Shown: in pieces, positions 55,130 through 64,000 of the stretch
Numbering within the stretch: position 1 is the stretch's first letter
Layout of the letters: each line of letters starts with the position of its first letter
Assembly (NCBI GenBank): GCA_003971905.1
Contig: RSEE01000102.1
Location: forward strand, 158,575-222,574
Direction: 5' to 3'
Source: Moniliella sp. 'wahieum'
Taxonomy: Eukaryota > Basidiomycota > Moniliellomycetes > Moniliellales > Moniliellaceae
Length of the DNA stretch: 64,000 nt
Made by a program: the position numbers and the translations under genes
The notes under the pieces: model-generated
The model's input: only the letters and a program-made list of their open reading frames with translations
Told to the model about the DNA's origin: nothing
The model's database searches: none

Positions 55130-57313
55130 TTAGTAGTGGTGGTGCACAAGAGGCGCGATCGTGTCCCATCCCTTGCCTTCGACCTGGGCAGAGCCATTCT
55201 CGACGAACACCTTCATACGGTGCTGGTTGGTGGCGGGGTAGATGCGCGAGGTAAGAGAGTGACGGCCGTTGACAAAGACTTGCAACACAGAGTGGTCAAG
55301 CAGCACCTTGAGGTCAAGGGTCTCCCAGCCGTCGGGGTGAGAGAAGAGCATCATGGGACCGCCGTCGGGAGGAGTCGTAGTCAGCTGATTGCTGGGCAAT
55401 GAAAGTCTCGTTCCATCCTTGAGTCATGTCCTTGGGAAGGTTCATAGACACGTGGGACTTGCTGCGGTCGACGATGAGCTGCGAAGTGTTCATGTCGAGC
55501 TCAATGCGCGTCTCGCGAGGCTGGTTCGGGTTACGGAGAAGTTCCTGAGGGGCAGTCGAGCCAGGGTTGACATGCTCAATCACGAAACCGACCTTGCACG
55601 GAAGGTCCGAGCCGAACTTGAACGTGCTGTGGAAGAGGACGTTGGAAGGCAAGACGTGCGGCGCAAACGCCTTCTCGCCATTCAGCTGGGTCGAGGGGAA
55701 CTGCCAGTTGCGCTGCGCCTTCGACTTGAGACCCTTCCACACGCCCGGGTGCGGACGAACGGCGAGCAGGCTGAACTCACCCTTCTTCTGCAGAGGCACG
55801 ACCAAGCCAGTAGCAGCAACGTCCTTAGAGATGAGCGAGCCAGTAACGTCACCAACCACTTGCTGGTACACCTCGGTCGCAAGGCCAAGAGTGCCCGCCC
55901 AGCCTTGAACCCGACGCTGGGCAACCGTGAAACTGTCGTCGTTGACCCAGCCTGTGGGGATAATTTGTCGTGGTCAATAAAAGAACAGCAAAACAGGACA
56001 GTCACGACGGTCAAGGGAGAAAAGTACGTACCCAAGAGAAGCTGCATCTGGGTGGCGTTGTCGTAGAACGTGTTGAGCGCATAGAGACTTCCGAGATCGA
56101 CCGGCCCGCTGGCGATGGGCTCCAAGAGGGACTTGTCGGGGGTAGTAACGTTGAAGCCAGCGGGAGGAACCTGAGGAAGACGGGTTGAGAGCGAACCAGC
56201 GAGTGGCACCAGTGTGGCGGGCACCAGACTCAGGAAGCCAAGCAGAGTCACCTTCAGCGCCGAGCATCATGAAGGCCATGTCCTTTTCGACGCCCGTAGC
56301 GGGTATTCCGTGCCATTCGCCCACCGCCGGTCCAAGCGAGGCAGCACCGACGGCATCTCAAAGTTGGTGCCGAGACCAGCGTTGTGGGTGCCAATGGTAG
56401 CGTTGATGCTGACATGGGGCATCAGACCGACGTAGGTCCAGTTGGTGATGACGGGCGCATCGCACTGCGGCTGGGTCGCCAGGGTGAAGAGGTAGCAAGC
56501 AGGACCGTCGTTGTGCAGACCACCGCAAAGGATGCCGAACCAGTTGCTCGAGAGGTTGAGGTGCTTGGCGAGCACAGGCCAGTCGAAGACGAATGGGTCG
56601 CGGAAGCCCGTGGCACGGGAAAGGCGCTCTCCACCGGGGGCCATGTGGTCCGGGTAGCCATAGTCAAGCTCCCGGGGCGGACCGGGCAGAATGGGGTTCA
56701 TGTCGTGCTTGGTCCACGTGTTGCCTTGGTCATCACTCTCAGCCCAAACCAGAGTCTCGTGGCCGTAGGGGTAGGGCGCGATGTCCCAGTTGGGGTATTG
56801 AGCCGCACCGGTGTAGAGAGTGAGAATCTTCTGCGGGTCGCGCTGGCAGCCGTTGTTGGGGTCCAGGACCGGGAGAGCGGTACCGGTGAAGACACCCGAA
56901 CGGTCCGTGCCCACCTTGGAGGGAGCGAGCGCAAGGTTGGGCGCGGCGTACATGCCGGGAGGGGCAAGGCGCCACTCCAGCATGTCGTCAGAAATGCTGT
57001 GGCCCCAGCTTTCGTTGGTGCCTCCTGCCTCCGTGTCGAGGGGCGACCACTCGTAGTAGGCATGGTAGGGCCCGCCCGGGAGGTGGATGAGGGTGGACGG
57101 GTCGTTCATCCACCCATAGGGAGCGGTGAGGACGGTGGTCGGGCGGAAAGTGTGGAAAAGCGGGGCCTTGGGCAGCAAGGCCTCGGCTGCGAGCTGGGTG
57201 GCGGCAGTGATGTGCGTGGGCGGATGATGCCTGGTCTGGTTCGACAGCGGGAGAGCGGCGGCGGGGCGCGAGGCCGCCAGTAAGGCGATGGGAGCGAAGA
57301 GGGCGGGGTGCAT
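55130..57313 (-). CDS. SUC2: Secreted GH32 beta-fructofuranosidase (invertase)
   Basis: Glycoside hydrolase family 32 enzyme that cleaves sucrose or fructans outside the cell. Start ATG 57313 opens a signal peptide (MHPALFAPIALLAASRPAAA). The beta-propeller motifs are present: APYGWMNDPSTLIHL (nucleophile Asp), GVFTGTALPVLD, RATGFRDPFVF (FRDP, transition-state Asp) and NFEMPSVLPRLD (acid/base Glu; EMPS instead of the usual ECP/ECPD). Several N-x-S/T glycosylation sites occur. After a frame break near 56280 and another near 56180, the intron 55952-56031 (GTACGT ... CCACAG) restores LLLGWVNDDSFTVAQRR. The C-terminal sandwich has LDHSVLQVFVNGRHSLTSRI and ends at TAA 55130-55132. Length (about 690 residues) is on the long side for fungal invertases. 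It is the last host gene before the chromosome-end-like tail. Confidence 0.9.
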
Positions 57314-58310
57314 GGTGGTGGTGGGGGTGAGGAGGGCCTGGGCAGCGCAGTGGTAGACGGGTGGGGCGGAGACTATTTATGCCCGATGTGGTATCCACAG
57401 GAGAGGAGTGGAGACGTGGGGCCGGGTGCGCGCAGCCTCCGTTGCTGGTGGGACGGTGGTACGATCGCGGCTTTTTCGCACTGGTTTGGGGCACCCCAGC
57501 CCCCACATTCCACAGTGGGGTTGAGGGTGGCAGGCGACTAACGCTGGTGGCGTGAGAGCAGCAGCAGTGCTCCAAAGGCTGCAGCGACAGGCAGCGCAGG
57601 CCTCAGAGCAGCATCCCGGCGATCCAGGCACTAACATCTCCGGCTCGACGTCTTGTACGTGACGCATGTCGAACGGGGGGACTTGGTCCCGAGAGGCCTG
57701 ACGCCGGCCTGACGCTCTCAGGCCTGAGACCTGAGATCTCAGATGCTCGATGCCGAAGGCGGCCGGGCAGTCTCCTGCCACCCCCTGTCGCCTGGTGCGG
57801 CTGCCTTCAGCGCGGGGCTCCACTCGCGGTGCGGAGAAAGCAAGACACGCTCGGGGATGCTTCGGTGCATAGGAAGACACGCGCCGTGCGGGAGCTCTCA
57901 TTTGTTCTGTCCCCCGCGCAACATCGGCGCACATCCTCTGCGTCATCGATCCCCAGACATCACGCATCGACTGCCCATTTAATTAGGCTTTGCGCTCAAA
58001 CTTGCCATATAATTAGGCTTTACGCCTGTCAGAGGCAATACTATGGATGGCTGGTGTTTTATGCCCATCAAAAGGTGCCATCGCGCACCTGAGGCTCAGC
58101 GCTCAGGTAAGGCAGTTTGGATTGTTTTCCAACTCACGGGCATGTGACATGTGACCGGTTACCTCGGTGACCTGCCATTTATGTTAAGCGCAAGCATCTG
58201 CATCATGCATCATGTATCATGCATCAGGGAAGAGGATGTGCCTAAGGTATATCATGTGGAGAATGGATAGGCGACACAGAATTGGATCATGTGGTACGGT
58301 ATTTTTATTC
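57314..58310. other. Intergenic region upstream of the invertase
   Basis: No supported gene. It is the invertase promoter and the left flank of the retrotransposon. Recurring palindromic words include CAGGCCTGAGACCTGAGATC near 57719-57738, GCTCAGCGCTCAGG near 58094-58107, CATGTGACATGTGACC near 58140-58155 and CATCATGCATCATGTATCAT near 58200-58219. Confidence 0.5.
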
Positions 58311-58315
58311 TTAAA
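58311..58315. repeat. 5' target-site duplication of the copia element
   Basis: TTAAA directly before the 5' LTR; the same five bases follow the 3' LTR at 63368-63372. Confidence 0.9.
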
Positions 58316-58475
58316 TGTTGACATCCGTCCTAGGACCGCGCGGACCCTGAGTCACGTGAGTCAGCTTTCATTCCTTCCGAGCTCGCACCAGTCTTCTGGA
58401 CGAGTCAGTCGCAGAAGCTTCTTAGTCCAATACGACGTTCAGTGCTCACATTCTGTGGTAGTAGCGAGGCCGACA
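58316..58475 (+). repeat. 5' LTR (160 bp)
   Basis: Begins TGTTGACATCC and ends GAGGCCGACA (TG...CA ends, with imperfect terminal inversion TGTTG/CGACA). Identical at every position I compared to the 3' LTR. A GAGTCACGTGAGTCA palindrome lies inside. Confidence 0.97.
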
Positions 58476-58529
58476 GAGTTACATCCTTATCTGCTCATCC
58501 CTGAGCTGGCCAAAACTACACCCACAACC

Positions 58530-59775
58530 ATGGGCGCCAACGCTAACACCGATCTCTCGGTCAGCGACACCACAATGGTGAACAAGCGCGATTACTGGAC
58601 ACCAACCGGTCGCGATCCGCCACCGATTGGCACCGACAACGAGGAACTCATGATGCTTTGCGCCGAAGCGCACCTGTGGTTCAAGAAGACGAACGACATC
58701 GATGTCGTTAAAGAGAAGATCAACAGAGCTATACACGACAGAGCCGAGTGGCTTGGATGGAAGGACGAACCTACGTCTATCACGACAAACTGGGTTCGAC
58801 GGGCTACGAATTTTGTGGTGCAAAACATCCACCAAATGGAAACTCAACCCAACGCAACTTTGGGGGCACCTACAGGCGCAGCCTCGCGACCCGAGTACGA
58901 CCTTTACAGATCACTACGCGAGTCTCCCACCAAGAATATCAAGTGGCCTGATCTGAACAAAACCCGTCCGCCTACAGCGCTTGGGAAGACGAATTTCTCT
59001 TCGCGATAACAGATGCCCACCCCCACGCAAGCGACGTCGTCCAGAATGGTCGCAGCTCCCGCTACTTCACCGAGGACCTCGACAGACGCTTGCACAACCT
59101 TCTTAGGGAAGCCATGCCGTCAACCCTCTTCCGGACGATCCGCACCCACCACGAAATATCATGCACCCAGGACACGCTGAACATGCTGCGTCAGCGGTAT
59201 GGATATACGCCTACCGCAAACAGAGGGCCTCTACTCATTCGCTACTTTTCGGCCGACCAAGGAAACCGATCGGGTCGAGACTACCTCGACTACATGGAAG
59301 AGATCAGTGCAAGCCTGACGCGAGCGGGCATCCCACTTACGGAAGAGCAGGAACGCACTGGGATCCTACTCGGCTTACGCGACATGAGCATTCGCCAGCG
59401 TGAAGAGCGCTCGAGTCTAGACAAGTTACGGCAGGCCGTGATGGACATACCAGCCGCCACGTATCCCGGTGGAGAAAGGAAGAAAACGGGGCAAGCCGGT
59501 CAACGGAGGAACGCCTTGGACTCGACCCGACAGCGGGGGACGACCCACCAGCGGGGGAAAAAACTCCAGCGGGGGCAAAGCCGGCGACGACAACCTCGCG
59601 GACACAAAGACCAAGGGGCAAGACCGCACCAACCAACCCTGGCGCAGCGCGACGTCTAATAAACCTGTTGTCCCTCCGCGCAACCCAGGCCGAGCCAACG
59701 CTCACGTCGCTCAGAGAGCGAGCTCTCCCGAGTCTGAAGTGATTGACGTTGATGCGGGCACAGCTGACTACTAGG
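58530..59775 (+). CDS. gag: Copia gag-like region
   Basis: The first ATG (58530) opens MGANANTDLSVSDTTMVNKR, followed by a helical segment and a frame break near 58985. The next frame holds LLREAMPSTLFRTIRTHHEI, LLIRYFSADQGNRSGRDYLD and EEQERTGILLGLRDM, which fits a capsid-like gag of copia elements. A basic tail with Gly/Gln/Arg-rich repeats follows, ending near 59659 or, in another frame, at TAG 59772-59774. I see no CCHC zinc knuckle, which is common but not universal in copia gag. It sits directly after the 5' LTR. Confidence 0.75.
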
Positions 59776-59789
59776 AACTCGGGGGCGAA

Positions 59790-62700
59790 ATGCGAATCAT
59801 CCGGGCATTATATGACAGTGGGGCATTCCCATCCATTTGGAAAGACAAATCCGTCTTCACATCCATGACCCCTTGCGACGACGAGATAGAGGTTGCTAAC
59901 GGGACACATGTAAAGGCGGAAGGACGAGGCACGGCCACAATCCGTATCCGATGCTTAGGAGGACACCAAATGGAGATAAAACTCCCCAACAGCCTATACA
60001 TGCCCCGTTTCAGCCGAAATCTCGTCAGTGTACACACCTGTCGAACACCGGAATCGCATCATACTTCGCCCCACACCAGAAGGGTATCTGGCTTGGTAAC
60101 CCAGGATCCACCCTACGAAAAGTAACCGGCAGTGACTATCAATTCACGATCTTACACAACCCGCGAACGCCACCCACACCCCTGCGGGCCATGGCGACCA
60201 AACCGATCAAACCGGCCGACCCACCCTCAACCCCAAACTCCCTCGCAGCATCCCTGGCCCTGGACCACGTCTCTAAAGCCCACAAACGCTGGAACCACGC
60301 AGCCATCGACCTCCTCCCCTGGCTTACACGATCGGAAACCGCAGGCCTCCGCGTCACAGCCAAGCATATCTCCCTCTGTCGTTCAGAGTGGGATTGCCCA
60401 ACATGCGCGGTGGCACTAGCGACAGCATCGCCCCATCCGAGCCGGACCGCCTCCGATCCAAAAGACCTTTCGAGGTCCTCCACGTCGACGTAGTAGACCT
60501 CCCCCGGTAACCGGCATGGGGCACGGATACGCCCTCGTCGCCGTTGATGACTTCACGCGGTACGTCTTCACCACAGCGATCCCGACAAAGGGCGCTGCAA
60601 CGAAGGAACTGCGGAACCTCATATTGCGGGAGCAACGCTACGGCCCGGACAGACTGCTGCGGACTTTGCGCACGGACAACGCCCCCGAATTGACAAGCGC
60701 ACTGCAACCTTTTCTGGACGAGCAAGGCATCACGTCAGAACGGACAATCCCGGGGCAGAGTGCTAGCAACGGTGTGGCTGAGCGTGCCATCCGAACCATA
60801 ACGACTCGTGCAAGGCAGTTGCTCTTGGGTACAGGTCTTCCGACGTCGGACTGGTGGGAACACAGCCTCCACGCTGCGTGCTTCACCCAAAACCAAATGC
60901 CACTCAAAACATCCGGGGAAGACAACAAATCGCGATTTGAGCGATACAAAGGCCACGCATACTCGTTACCGATGCAACCCTTTGGCCGCGTTGCATACCT
61001 CCATCTGCCCGAGTCACGCCGCGAGCACAAGCTCAGCGCGCGGGCAGAGGAAGGTATGCTGGTAGGATACCACCATCAGCGCGGATCAAAGGGATGGCTC
61101 TTCGCCACATACCAACCATCCCTGGGTACCTTCACCTACCGCTGGTCGAAACCGTACAAATGGGGCAACGCCATCTACCCCCATCTCCACCCCGACCACT
61201 TCCCACCCGACATCTCCAAATCACCTCAAATTAAAATCGACAGTGAAAAAGACGCTAACCCTACTCCGCCAGCCGCGGCAGCACCCATGCCCCGAACCGC
61301 CGCCACACCCCAGACACCCGCTCCCACCACCACCCCCCCCCGCGCCGCTACCCCCCCCCCCAGCGCACGCACCCCGCACCTCCCTCGACCTGCACACACT
61401 CCCAATCGCTGACGACCCCACCGACACGACCTACCATGCTCGTGCTGCAGCCGCCACGCCCCACTGCGCCGCACCAGAGATCGGCATCGCCCGCCCCCTA
61501 CCTGACACATCCGCCCCCCCGTTTGCCGACACAGTTCAACCTCCCGAATACGCCGCCATGACTGCTCTCAGCGCACCCATCCACCCGGACACGGTTCAGC
61601 TCACCAAGGATGGCGTACCCCTCGCTCCCAAGACGCTCAAGGGTCTCGAGACTCACCCCCCTTTGCCATGGTCAAGCAGGCTATGGCCGACGAGGTGGCC
61701 ACACTCGCGCGATACGGCACCTACGAGGCTACGTACCCACCACCGGGTGCACAAATCCTCATAGGACTATGGCGCATCACCACAAAGACGGACGCCGAGG
61801 GCCGGTTCCTGCGCCACCGCGCGCGCTTTGTCGCGGGCGGACACCAACAATCGGCCGAGACTTGGGGCCAGACGTTCGCACCATCGGTGCGCACACCTGC
61901 CATCCTGACCCTCGTCGTGCTGGCCGAGAAGTATAAGTTTGGCCTCTTCTCGGCGGACGTCAATGCAGCGTACCTGAACGCCCCCCTCGAAGAAGCAGTC
62001 TACATCCGCCCACCCCCCTACTTCCCCGAAGCGGGTGGTCGCGTGTGGCGTCTCAAGAAGAGTCTATACGGGCTACATCAGAGCGGAGCAAACTGGGCAC
62101 GATACATCCGGAACCTGCTGCGTGACAAGCTCGGCTTCACGCAAAGCTTGACCGAGCCCTGCTTGTTCGTGCGCGCTGCACCACCGGGTGAGCAGATCCT
62201 CCTGGCGGTCCACACCGACGATCTGCTCCTCGCATGCAAGTCACACCAAAAGTACGAGGAGTTTATGGCCGAGATAAACACACATTGATGTTCGTGGTAA
62301 CGGTCCCCTTCACTACCACCTGGGATGCCAATACGATCGGATCGGTGGGGAGCTGTACCTGAGCCAACCAAAGTTCATCGAGGAAGTGGTGGCAAAGCAC
62401 CACATCAAAGCCCCGTGGATCCGGACTCTCCCACATCCCGTACGGATGATACCGCCCCGTGCCGACCCTGAACCCCCATCCCTCCCAGCCTTGCGCAAGG
62501 CATATCAGGGGAAGATCGGATCGGGACTGTGGGCTGCACGAATGGGCCGGCCTGACTCCCTCTTCGCTATCACGGCCCTCAGCAGAGCCGCTGCCGACCC
62601 ATCGCAGCAGCATCATCAAGCAGTCGATGACTTCCTTCGCTACCTGTACCATACTCGAGGAAAGGGCCTGAGGTTGACCCCAACATCAGATGCACCGGCC

Positions 62701-63213
62701 ATTGCGCTGTATACAGATTCCGACTTGGCGGGAGATCCCATCCAGGCACGCTCCACATCTGGATGCCTACTGATGGTGTACGGTGTGCCGGTGTCGTGGC
62801 GATCCATTCTTCAGCCGAAGAGCGTTACCAGTACCGCCGCCGCCGAATATACGGCAGGATATGATGGACTGGTTGACGCCAACTATGTCAAGAACATCAT
62901 GATCGAGCTTGGGGCCATCGGCGAGGGTACACCCATTCATTGGTATTGCGACAATAAGTCTGTCGTCGATCTCGCCCACAAATTTGGCAGCACCGGCAAG
63001 CTCCGAGAGCTGAAGATCCGGTACCACAATGTACGGCAACACGTGGACTCGGGCGAGGCCATACTTGTACACATCCCCGGCGAAAGGAACCCAGCGGACG
63101 TCCTCACCAAGCCTCTCGGCCGTCCCGCCCTGACAAGCCATCTTGCTCAACTCCGCGTCGAGGAGATGGATCCAGTCCACATGACTGGGCCCTCCGGTCA
63201 GCGGGGGTGTTGA
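59790..63213 (+). CDS. pol: Copia pol: protease, integrase, reverse transcriptase, RNase H
   Basis: Protease: RALYDSGAFPS with the DSG catalytic triad near 59810. Integrase: GAG-pre-integrase helix LDHVSKAHKRWNHAAIDLLP with His, CPTCAVA, then the DDE core VAVDDFTRYVF, RTLRTDNAPELTSAL and GVAERAIRTITTRARQLLLG, near 60240-60950. A Pro-rich linker near 61260-61500 follows. Reverse transcriptase: LIGLWRITTKTDAEGRFLRH, FSADVNAAYLNAPLEEAVYI, KKSLYGLHQSGANWARYIRN and LAVHTDDLLLA (catalytic DD) near 61668-62250. RNase H: ALYTDSDLAGDPIQARSTSG, TSTAAAEYTAGYDGLVDANY and HWYCDNKSVVDLAHK near 62700-62960. It ends at TGA 63211-63213, a few bases inside the 3' LTR. At least five frame breaks. Confidence 0.9.
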
Positions 63214-63367
63214 CATCCGTCCTAGGACCGCGCGGACCCTGAGTCACGTGAGTCAGCTTTCATTCCTTCCGAGCTCGCACCAGTCTTCTGGACGAGTCAG
63301 TCGCAGAAGCTTCTTAGTCCAATACGACGTTCAGTGCTCACATTCTGTGGTAGTAGCGAGGCCGACA
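63208..63367 (+). repeat. 3' LTR (160 bp)
   Basis: Same sequence and length as the 5' LTR; the pol stop codon overlaps its first bases. Confidence 0.97.
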
Positions 63368-63372
63368 TTAAA
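63368..63372. repeat. 3' target-site duplication of the copia element
   Basis: TTAAA, matching 58311-58315. Confidence 0.9.
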
Positions 63373-63980
63373 TTGTGGCATAATGGTGTTTGCCAATGTC
63401 GACATCAGTCCACGACGGATGGCCACATTTTTTCTTACTCGTTACTAGTTTACTGCCCTATTCTCAATTCTCCGTCTTCCCCGTTTTTTTCTTGTTTTCT
63501 CTTCGGAATCTGAGAAGCTATATAGAATTGGGCCATTAATCGCAATCATATACCTTTGTAGAACTTACACACACCTCTGGGAGGACAAAACGAAGAATAG
63601 ACACAGTACTTCACCTAATACCGGTTTACCCGCTTAGCGCTCACCATCAGAGACTCATTCTCGGCATGGACTCGGTGTCAACATGTCAATGTTACTCAAC
63701 CGATGAGCTAGTACTCATCTGAGTGCTGAGAGTGAGAGGGAGTCCTCAACAGGTTAGGACCTTCTGGCTCCTGCCATTCAATGCAGAATAGGGAGATCAG
63801 AGTCATCCATGTTGAAGTGTGGTGGCATGTGCCACCACTTTTGGTATGATGGCTTGATCGGTCATGCAATCCATGTCATGTCGCTGGCAAGCGGAACTAG
63901 CTATGGAGTTCCGCGACTCGCCTGCTCGGGATTGGTTACCGTCGCCCTCGTACCAATCGTTCCTCTTCTCCCTCTGCATT
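63373..63980. other. Low-GC subtelomeric tail
   Basis: No supported gene. Distinctly AT-richer than most of the window, with T-runs near 63484-63505. It leads directly into the TTAGGG-type repeats at the right edge. Confidence 0.5.
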
Positions 63981-64000
63981 GAGGGTTAGGGTTAGGTTAG
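63981..64000 (+). repeat. Start of telomere-like TTAGGG repeats
   Basis: The last 18 bases read GGGTTAGGGTTAGGTTAG: TTAGGG units with one shortened unit (TTAGG), oriented as expected for the right end of a chromosome. The window is cut here, so the length of the array is unknown. Confidence 0.65.

Larger units (their letters stand above)
58316..63367 (+). mobile_element. Full-length, recent Ty1/copia LTR retrotransposon (5,052 bp)
   Basis: Two identical 160-bp LTRs flank an internal region with the copia order gag - protease - integrase - reverse transcriptase - RNase H, and the whole is bounded by a TTAAA target-site duplication. A purine-rich tract (AGCGGGGG) lies directly before the 3' LTR. 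No standard tRNA primer-binding site is obvious after the 5' LTR. The coding region is interrupted by one-base shifts of the kind seen in host genes, so whether the copy is intact cannot be decided from this consensus. Identical LTRs indicate a very recent insertion. Confidence 0.96.

Noticed and set aside
56384-57283. 299-residue plus-strand open frame
   Set aside because: Antisense shadow of the GH32 gene, which has a signal peptide and all catalytic motifs on the minus strand.
58479-63213. Reading the copia element as a pseudogene because of its frame breaks
   Set aside because: The breaks are one-base shifts of the same type found in essential host genes, while the LTRs are identical; consensus error is the simpler explanation.

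Overview
The window is eukaryotic and fungal: spliceosomal introns of about 50-150 bp (GTRNGT donors, CTAAC/CTGAC branch sites, YAG acceptors), intron-containing protein genes, Pol III-type tRNA genes, fungal-only proteins (IPC synthase, Skt5/Chs4, Ssn6, Set3, PCL cyclin) and TTAGGG-type repeats at the right edge. High GC, C-rich introns and gene content suit a basidiomycete, possibly of the smut lineage; that placement is inference.

Layout, left to right: an Efm7-like methyltransferase (-) divergent from the corepressor Ssn6/Cyc8 (+); an endosulfine (Igo1) gene; a long gene-poor stretch holding a decayed LINE whose 5' part is inverted; MsrA; the chitin-synthase activator Skt5/Chs4 with a C-terminal CAAX box; an Aur1-like PAP2 membrane protein (-); a gene-poor block with a decayed Ty1/copia element; App1 phosphatidate phosphatase; retromer Vps35 (-) sharing a 202-bp promoter with a UBA/UIM USP-like protein (+); glycerol-3-phosphate dehydrogenase; a tRNA; a Pho85-type cyclin; an intron-containing tRNA-Arg; Aur1 (IPC synthase); NDP kinase (-) divergent from Set3; malic enzyme; dCMP deaminase; a secreted GH32 invertase (-). 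The last host gene is followed by a young Ty1/copia element with identical 160-bp LTRs, then a low-GC tail ending in telomere-like repeats. The right end is therefore probably subtelomeric.

The host genes do not form a cluster. Loose themes are cell-surface and lipid metabolism (Skt5, two Aur1-like proteins, App1), nutrient and growth signalling (Ssn6, Igo1, PCL cyclin, invertase), redox and carbon metabolism (MsrA, GPD, malic enzyme), nucleotide metabolism (NDK, dCMP deaminase) and trafficking (Vps35, UBA/UIM protein).

Nearly every conserved gene is broken by one-base frameshifts, and several fall in homopolymers (for example a missing T in MsrA and in dCMP deaminase). Since even the retrotransposon with identical LTRs is affected, I read these as uncorrected long-read indels, not as mass pseudogenisation. 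Coding coordinates below are gene extents from start to stop, including introns and frame breaks.
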